Positions 56,282 to 64,000 of a stretch of DNA of 64,000 bases are shown here, one piece after another. The stretch's first letter is position 1. Every line of letters starts with the position of its first letter. Both the position numbers and the translations under genes were made by a program. The notes beneath the pieces were generated by a model. That model did no database searches. It was given only the letters and a program-made list of their open reading frames with translations, and had not been told where the DNA came from. This stretch comes from Aristolochia californica (Eukaryota; Streptophyta; Magnoliopsida; Piperales; Aristolochiaceae): NCBI GenBank assembly GCA_029961685.1, contig JARWKL010000006.1, positions 8,996,748-9,060,747 on the forward strand, read 5' to 3'.

Positions 56282-58929
56282 TCTCTTATTCTTTCTTTCT
56301 TGTTTATTTTCATCATTCTTTCTATCTTGTTTCTTGCTTCTTTGTTTCTTACTTTTTCTTTCTATCTATTTGTCTTTCTTCTTTTGTTTGTTTCTTTTTT
56401 CTTCGTTCTTTCTTATTTTTTCTTTCTTTCTTGTTTCTTCCTTATTTATTTATTTTTATCTTTCTTTTGATTTTTTTTCTTGTTCTTTATTTTGCTGTTT
56501 CTTCTTCCATTCTTTTTTTCCTTTCTCTATTTATTTTATTTTACTTTCTATATTTCATCTCACTTTCTATATTTCATCTTACTTTCTATTTTTCAACTTA
56601 ACTTCTATTTTTCATTTTACTTTCTATATTTCATCTTCTTTCTACGTTTCATTTTACTTTCTATAATTCAACTTTCTTTCTATATTTTATCTTTCTTTCC
56701 ATTTTCCCTTTTTCTTTCAATATTTCATTTTATTTTATTTTTATTTCTTCTTTCTTTCTATATTACATTTTACTTTCTATATTTCATCTTTCTTTAGATA
56801 TTTCATATTTCATTTTACTTTCTTTATTTTAACCTTCTTTCTATATTTTATTTTACTTTCTATATTTCATCTTTCTTTCTAAATTTCATTTTACTTTCTA
56901 TATTTAATCTTTCTTTCTGTATTTCATTTTACTTTCTATATTTCATCTTTTTTTTTATATTTTATTTTACTTTCTATTTTTCATCTTACTTTCTATTTTT
57001 CATTTTACTTTCTATATTTCAACTTCTTTCTATATTTCATTTTACTTTCTATAATTCATCTTTCTTTCTATAATTCATCTTTCTTTCCATATTTCCATTT
57101 TCGTTCAATATTTCATTTTTTATTTCATCTTTCTTTCTGTTTTACATTTTACTTTCTGTATTTCATCTTTCTTTCTACATTTCCTTTAACTTTCTAAATA
57201 TCTTCACACTTTCTATATTTCATTTTACTTTCTTTCTATATTTAATTTTAGTTTCTATATTTCATCTTTCCTTTTTTATTTAGTGTTACTTTCAATATTT
57301 CATCTTCCTTTATATATTTCATTTTACTTTCTATATTTCATTATACTTTCTATATTTCATTATACTTTCTATATTTCATATTTCATTCTATGTTTCATTT
57401 TACTTTCTTTATTTTTACCTTCTTTCTATATTTTATTTTACTTTCTATATTTCATCTTTCTTTCTAAATTTCATTTTACTTTCTATATTTAATTTTACTT
57501 TCTATTTTTCATCTTACTTTCTATATTTCAACTTCTTTCTATATTTCATTTTCCTTTCTATAATTCATCTTTCTTTCTATAATTCACCTTTCTTTCCATA
57601 TTTCCTTTTTCTTTCAATATTTCATTTTTTTTATTTCATCTTTCTTTCTATATTACATTTTACTTTCTATATTTCATCTTTCTTTATATATTTCTTTTTA
57701 CTTTCTATGTTTCGTATTTCTTTCTATATTTCATTTTACTTTCTTTATTTTAACCTTCTTTCTATATTTCATTTTACTTTCTATTTTTCATCTTTCTTTC
57801 TTTAATTCATGTTACTTTCTATACATAATTTTTTTACTATATTTTATTTTACTTTCTATATTATTTCTTTCTTTATAAATTTTTTTTTACTTTTTATATT
57901 TCATCTTTATTTCTATATTTCATTTTACTTTCTATATTTCATCTTTCTTTATATATTTCATTTCACTTTCTATATTTCATCTTTCTTTCTATATTTCATT
58001 TTAGTTTCTATATTTCATCTTTCTTTCTTTATTTCATGTTACTTTCTATATATCGTTTCTCTTACTGTATTTCATTTTACATTCTATATTTTATTTTACT
58101 TTCTATACTTCATAATTTTCAACTTTCTTTCATTTTTTGCTTTTTCTTTCCTTCTTTCTTCCTTTATTCTTCTTTCATTCTTTCCTCCTCTCTTCTTCTT
58201 TCTTCTTGTGTATTTTCATCTTTCTTTCTATCTTGTTTCTAACTTTTTTTTCCTTTTTTGTTCTTTATTATTCTCTCTATCTACTTGTCTTTCTTCATTT
58301 CTTCAACTTTCTTTCATTCTTTCTATTTTCTTTCTTTCTTCTTTTTTTCTTCTCCTTTCTTTCTTTTTCCTCTTCTTCTTTCTTTCTTATTTATTTTCAT
58401 CTGTCTTTCTTTCTTGTATCTTTCCTTTTTGTTTCTTTTCTTCTCTCATTCTTGTTCTTTCTTTCCATACTTCTTTCTTTCTTTCTTTCAATTTTTCTTT
58501 CTTCTTTCTTTCGTTCTTTCTTTATTTCTTCTTTCCTTCTTTATCTCTTATTTCTTACTCCATTCTTCCTTCTTTCTTTTTTCTTCTTTCCTTCTTTCTT
58601 TCTCGTTTGTTTGTTTGTTTGTTTTTTTTTTCATTCTGATTCTTTCTTTCTTTCTTTCTTTCTTTCTTGTTTGTTTGTTTGTTTGTTTCTTTTTCTTTCA
58701 TTCTGATTCTTTCTTTCTTTATTTCTTGTTTGTTTATTTCTATCTTGAGTCTTTCTCTTTTCTTGTTTCTTATTTCTATCAATATGCCTTATTTCTTTAT
58801 TTATTCCTTCTTCTTTCTTTCTTTCTTCTTTCATTATTTTGTCCCTATTTCTTTCTTCATTTCTTCAACTTTCTTTCATTCTTTCTTTTTTCTTCTTTCT
58901 TTCTTCAATTTTCTCTCTTTATTCCTTTC

Positions 58930-58960
<31 letters not shown>

Positions 58961-61599
58961 TCTCTTATTCTTTCTTTCTTGTTTATTTTCATCATTCTTT
59001 CTATCTTGTTTCTTGCTTCTTTGTTTCTTACTTTTTCTTTCTATCTATTTGTCTTTCTTCTTTTGTTTGTTTCTTTTTTCTTCGTTCTTTCTTATTTTTT
59101 CTTTCTTTCTTGTTTCTTCCTTATTTATTTATTTTTATCTTTCTTTTGATTTTTTTTCTTGTTCTTTATTTTGCTGTTTCTTCTTCCATTCTTTTTTTCC
59201 TTTCTCTATTTATTTTATTTTACTTTCTATATTTCATCTCACTTTCTATATTTCATCTTACTTTCTATTTTTCAACTTAACTTCTATTTTTCATTTTACT
59301 TTCTATATTTCATCTTCTTTCTACGTTTCATTTTACTTTCTATAATTCAACTTTCTTTCTATATTTTATCTTTCTTTCCATTTTCCCTTTTTCTTTCAAT
59401 ATTTCATTTTATTTTATTTTTATTTCTTCTTTCTTTCTATATTACATTTTACTTTCTATATTTCATCTTTCTTTAGATATTTCATATTTCATTTTATTTT
59501 CTTTATTTTAACCTTCTTTCTATATTTTATTTTACTTTCTATATTTCATCTTTCTTTCTAAATTTCATTTTACTTTCTATATTTAATCTTTCTTTCTGTA
59601 TTTCATTTTACTTTCTATATTTCATCTTTTTTTTTATATTTTATTTTACTTTCTATTTTTCATCTTACTTTCTATTTTTCATTTTACTTTCTATATTTCA
59701 ACTTCTTTCTATATTTCATTTTACTTTCTATAATTCATCTTTCTTTCTATAATTCATCTTTCTTTCCATATTTCCATTTTCGTTCAATATTTCATTTTTT
59801 ATTTCATCTTTCTTTCTGTTTTACATTTTACTTTCTGTATTTCATCTTTCTTTCTACATTTCCTTTAACTTTCTAAATATCTTCACACTTTCTATATTTC
59901 ATTTTACTTTCTTTCTATATTTAATTTTAGTTTCTATATTTCATCTTTCCTTTTTTATTTAGTGTTACTTTCAATATTTCATCTTCCTTTATATATTTCA
60001 TTTTACTTTCTATATTTCATTATACTTTCTATATTTCATATTTCATTCTATGTTTCATTTTACTTTCTTTATTTTTACCTTCTTTCTATATTTTATTTTA
60101 CTTTCTATATTTCATCTTTCTTTCTAAATTTCATTTTACTTTCTATATTTAATTTTACTTTCTATTTTTCATCTTACTTTCTATATTTCAACTTCTTTCT
60201 ATATTTCATTTTCCTTTCTATAATTCATCTTTCTTTCTATAATTCACCTTTCTTTCCATATTTCCTTTTTCTTTCAATATTTCATTTTTTTTATTTCATC
60301 TTTCTTTCTATATTACATTTTACTTTCTATATTTCATCTTTCTTTATATATTTCTTTTTACTTTCTATGTTTCGTATTTCTTTCTATATTTCATTTTACT
60401 TTCTTTATTTTAACCTTCTTTCTATATTTCATTTTACTTTCTATTTTTCATCTTTCTTTCTTTAATTCATGTTACTTTCTATACATAATTTTTTTACTAT
60501 ATTTTATTTTACTTTCTATATTATTTCTTTCTTTATAAATTTTTTTTTACTTTTTATATTTCATCTTTATTTCTATATTTCATTTTACTTTCTATATTTC
60601 ATCTTTCTTTATATATTTCATTTCACTTTCTATATTTCATCTTTCTTTCTATATTTCATTTTAGTTTCTATATTTCATCTTTCTTTCTTTATTTCATGTT
60701 ACTTTCTATATATCGTTTCTCTTACTATATTTCATTTTACATTCTATATTTTATTTTACTTTCTATACTTCATAATTTTCAACTTTCTTTCATTTTTTGC
60801 TTTTTCTTTCCTTCTTTCTTCCTTTATTCTTCTTTCATTCTTTCCTCCTCTCTTCTTCTTTCTTCTTGTGTATTTTCATCTTTCTTTCTATCTTGTTTCT
60901 AACTTTTTTTTCCTTTTTTGTTCTTTATTATTCTCTCTATCTACTTGTCTTTCTTCATTTCTTCAACTTTCTTTCATTCTTTCTATTTTCTTTCTTTCTT
61001 CTTTTTTTCTTCTCCTTTCTTTCTTTTTCCTCTTCTTCTTTCTTTCTTATTTATTTTCATCTGTCTTTCTTTCTTGTATCTTTCCTTTTTGTTTCTTTTC
61101 TTCTCTCATTCTTGTTCTTTCTTTCCATACTTCTTTCTTTCTTTCTTTCAATTTTTCTTTCTTCTTTCTTTCGTTCTTTCTTTATTTCTTCTTTCCTTCT
61201 TTATCTCTTATTTCTTACTCCATTCTTCCTTCTTTCTTTTTTCTTCTTTCCTTCTTTCTTTCTCGTTTGTTTGTTTGTTTGTTTTTTTTTTCATTCTGAT
61301 TCTTTCTTTCTTTCTTTCTTTCTTTCTTGTTTGTTTGTTTGTTTGTTTCTTTTTCTTTCATTCTGATTCTTTCTTTCTTTATTTCTTGTTTGTTTATTTC
61401 TATCTTGAATCTTTCTCTTTTCTTGTTTCTTATTTCTATCAATATGCCTTATTTCTTTATTTATTCCTTCTTCTTTCTTTCTTTCTTTTTCTTTCTTCTT
61501 TCATTATTTTGTCCCTATTTCTTTCTTCATTTCTTCAACTTTCTTTCATTCTTTCTTTTTTCTTCTTTCTTTCTTCAATTTTCTCTCTTTATTCCTTTC

Positions 61600-61630
<31 letters not shown>

Positions 61631-61880
61631 TCTCTTATTCTTTCTTTCTTGTTTATTCTCATCATTCTTTCTATCTTGTTTCTTGCTTCTTTGTTTCTTA
61701 CTTTTTCTTTCTATCTATTTGTCTTTCTTCTTTTGTTTGTTTCTTTTTTCTTCTTTCTTTCTTATTTTTTCTTTCTTTCTTGTTTCTTCCTTATTTATTT
61801 ATTTTTATCTTTCTTTTGATTTTTTTTCTTGTTCTTTATTTTGCTGTTTCTTCTTCCATTCTTTTTTTCCTTTCTCTATT
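47397..61880 (+). repeat. 2.68-kb tandem macrosatellite array
   Basis: Units begin at caactttctttcatttttt: 47397, 50083, 52762, 55441, 58120 and 60780 (partial). Unit lengths are 2686, 2679, 2679, 2679 and 2660. Each unit has about 1.1 kb of TTTC-type DNA followed by about 1.6 kb of 19-bp satellite (about 84 monomers). Units 2 to 4 look identical by eye. Unit 5 lacks one 19-bp monomer near 60020 and has a few substitutions; unit 6 has a 12-bp insertion near 61488. Unit 1 is more diverged over its first several hundred bases. All long frames inside are artefacts repeated once per unit. Confidence 0.95.
48500..50082 (+). repeat. 19-bp satellite part of unit 1
   Basis: Plus-oriented monomers joined to TTTC DNA at both ends. 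The same segment recurs in units 2 to 5 (for example about 51175-52761). This shows that satellite and TTTC DNA have been amplified as one composite unit. Confidence 0.9.
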
Positions 61881-62410
61881 TCGTCTTTCTTTCTTTTCAT
61901 CTTGTTTCTTTTTTTTCTTCTTTCTATCTTCTTTTCTTCATTTTTATTTCTTTCTCTCTTTCTTTCTTTCTTTCTTTCTCTTTCTTTCTAACTTGTTTGT
62001 TTGTTTCTATCCTAATTCTTTCTTTCTTGTTTCTTGCTTTATATTTTTCTATTTTTTTATTTTTTTCATATTTATTTATTTCTGTAATGTTTCTTTCTTA
62101 GTTCTTTCTTTCCTGCTTCTTTATTTCTTGCTTCTTTCTTTCTTGATTCCTTCATTTTTTCATTGTTTCTTTCTTTCTTTCTTTCTTCATTCTTTATTTT
62201 TTGTCTTCTTTCTATGTTTCTTTGTTTTCTCCTTTGTCTTTCTTTCTTACTTTTTTCTTTCTTCCTTTCTTGTTTCTTGCCTTATATCTTTCTTATTTTT
62301 CTTTCTTTTTTCATCTTTGTTTCTTTGTTTCTTTGTTTCTTGTTGTTTTTGTCTTGATTCTTTCTTTTTTCTTCTTTCATTTTTTTTCATTTTTTTCTTT
62401 CTTTCTTATA
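61881..62410 (+). repeat. TTTC block after the array
   Basis: The array unit diverges at 61881 (cgtctttctttc) and continues as TTTC DNA similar to 39970-40640. No gene seen. Confidence 0.8.
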
Positions 62411-62830
62411 TTATGTCTTTACCATATATTGATGGGTTCAATGAAAGGACCATTCCCACCAAAGCTAGGCCTAGCCAAATGAAACATACTTTTCTATACC
62501 TATGCAAGAAATAAATCCAAAATCTTTTGGATAAAAAATTAATTAGAAAATCCTACTCCCCATGGAGTTGTACTACTTTTTATGTCAATAAAAATGCAGA
62601 AAAGGAACGAAGAGTTCCTCAATTAGTGGTTAATTATAAACCACTCAATGATTGTTCGAAATGGATCAGATATCCAATTCCAAACAAAAAAGATTTATTA
62701 GACAATTTTTTTTTATTCTAAAGTCTTTTCAAAATTTGATTTGAAATCTAGATATTGGAAAATTCAAATCAATGAAAAGGATAAATATAAAACTGCATTC
62801 ACTGTCCCTTTTGGACATTTTGAATGGAAT
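62411..62830 (+). pseudogene. E1 reverse transcriptase fragment, copy D
   Basis: About 140 codons of the RT N-terminal part (SLPYIDGFNERTIPTKARPS, SYSPWSCTTFYVNKNAEKE, FTVPFGHFEW), ending before YIDD. There is an in-frame TAA at about 62512 and a frame slip in a T-run near 62708. It lies in the plus orientation between TTTC DNA and satellite, with no other viral sequence attached. Confidence 0.9.
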
Positions 62831-63155
62831 GATATATTTAAACTTTGCTTTCTATATTTCTTGTTTCTTTCTATATTTCATTTTACTTTCTATATTTCAT
62901 CTTTCTTTTAACATTTCATTTTACTTTCTATATTTCGGTTTTCGTTCTATATTTCATTTTACTTTCTATATTTCATTTTTCTTTCTATATTTCATTTTAC
63001 TTTCTATATTTCAACTTCATTTCAAAAATTAATTTCTCTTTCTTTATTTCATATTTCTTTCTATATTTCATTTTACTTCCTATATATCATCTTTCTTTCT
63101 ATATTTCATTTTACTTTCTATATTTCACCTTTCTTTCTGCATTTCATTTTTCTTG
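62831..63155 (+). repeat. 19-bp satellite
   Basis: About 17 plus-oriented monomers directly after the RT fragment, ending at about 63155. No gene. Confidence 0.88.
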
Positions 63156-64000
63156 AAGAAACAAGGAAGAAAAAAATAAATATAGAAAGATAGAAACAAG
63201 AATAAAGAAACAATAAAAAAAGAGAAGAAAAAAAGAAAAAAATGTAAAAAGAAAGAAAGAAGGAAAGAAGAAGAAAGAATTAAGGATAGATAAAGAAGAA
63301 GAAAGAAATGAGAAGAAAGTAAAAATGAAACAAGAAAGAGAGAGAAGAAAAAAAGAAAGAAGAATGAATGAATGAAAGAAGAAGGAAAAAAGACAATAGG
63401 ATAATGAAGGGAGAAAAGGGAAAAAATGAAAAAACAAATCAATAGGAAGGAAGAAAAAAGAGAAAAGGAAAGAAAGGGATAAATGAAAAAAGAGAGAGTA
63501 GAAAAAAATATATTGAAGGGAAATTGGGGGAAATGAGGAAATAATTAAAAAAGAACAATAGGAGGAGAAAATAGAATAAGAAAGAATACGAGAAAGGAAA
63601 ATTTAAAAACAAAAGTGAAGAAAAAAAAAGAAAATGTTCAAGGGAAAATATGAAACAAATACATGGAAAAAAAATAAGGAATGGTAAATATGAAAAAAGA
63701 GGAGAATGAAAAAGAGAGAAAAAGAAAAGGATAAAAGGAGGAGAAAGAAAACGAAAAAATAAACATAGGAGGAGAAGGAAAGTGAAAATTAAGGAAAAAG
63801 GAAAAAAAGAGAAAAGAGTTAAAGAGGAAAAAGAAAAGAAGGAGAAGAAGGGAGAAAAGGGAAGAAATAAGAAAAGGAAAAACGAGAAGAGAGAAAAAGC
63901 AAACAAGTCCAAAGAAAAGGAAAAGAAAGATAAAAAAAATGGAAGAAGAAAGAAATAAATAAAGCAAACAATGATAGATAGAAAGAAGAAAGAAAACGGA
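63156..64000. repeat. A/G-rich low-complexity DNA
   Basis: Purine-rich plus strand with more GGA/GGGA than the GAAA blocks elsewhere (for example ggagaaaatag, gggaaattggggg). Less regular, no clear period. No gene seen. Confidence 0.75.

Overview
The window looks like plant nuclear DNA, probably from a flowering plant. It holds no ordinary host gene that I can support. About two thirds is very AT-rich repeat: GAAA/TTTC-type microsatellite-like blocks and a 19-bp satellite (consensus TTTCTATATTTCATTTTAC alternating with TTTCTATATTTCATCTTTC). Embedded in it are decayed endogenous pararetroviruses (Caulimoviridae). Two show a tRNA-iMet primer-binding site (TGGTATCAGAGCC), and their genes cover movement, coat, protease, reverse transcriptase and RNase H functions. 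I cannot name the host species.

Layout: 1-115 short 20-bp satellite variant; 116-2845 purine-rich GAAA block; 2846-16054 19-bp satellite that changes strand near 2938, 5268 and 11530 and carries a small viral gene fragment at 8412-8655; 16055-16776 simple repeat; 16777-28189 a rearranged cluster of pararetrovirus family E1 (copies A and B in opposing pieces); 28190-31194 satellite, most of it a second copy of 7645-9974 with the same viral fragment; 31195-39578 a second, different pararetrovirus, E2, on the minus strand with an inverted copy of its own 3' end attached; 39579-42188 TTTC block; 42189-45361 E1 copy C; 45362-47396 simple repeat; 47397-61880 a tandem array of a 2.68-kb unit (five full units and one partial) joining TTTC DNA to 19-bp satellite; 61881-62410 TTTC DNA; 62411-62830 E1 copy D (reverse transcriptase fragment); 62831-63155 satellite; 63156-64000 A/G-rich DNA.

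E1, read from its copies, is: leader with primer-binding site, movement protein (ORF1, about 340 aa), ORF2 (about 198 aa, function unknown), a coat/zinc-knuckle/protease/reverse transcriptase/RNase H polyprotein (ORF3), and ORF4 (about 432 aa, unknown, RG-rich N-terminus, Trp-rich middle). ORFs are joined by stop-start contacts (TGATTATG, TGATG, ATGTATAA), as in polycistronic pararetroviral RNAs. It resembles the widespread florendovirus/petuvirus-like endogenous elements, but genus is not proven. E2 has a separate movement protein, a coat polyprotein with a CCHC knuckle plus a badnavirus-type second Cys array, protease, RT, RNase H and then a gene with a caulimovirus viroplasmin (transactivator) domain. 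That combination is the most interesting thing here. Every copy is broken by stops, frameshifts or truncation. Only one long enzyme stretch (RT-RNase H at 17713-19164) is still open, and it has no intact genome around it.

Long open frames inside the satellite and TTTC blocks are composition artefacts and are not annotated as genes. Some short viral ORF starts in a bacterial-style translation are TTG or GTG; I chose ATG starts from the viral stop-start junctions instead.
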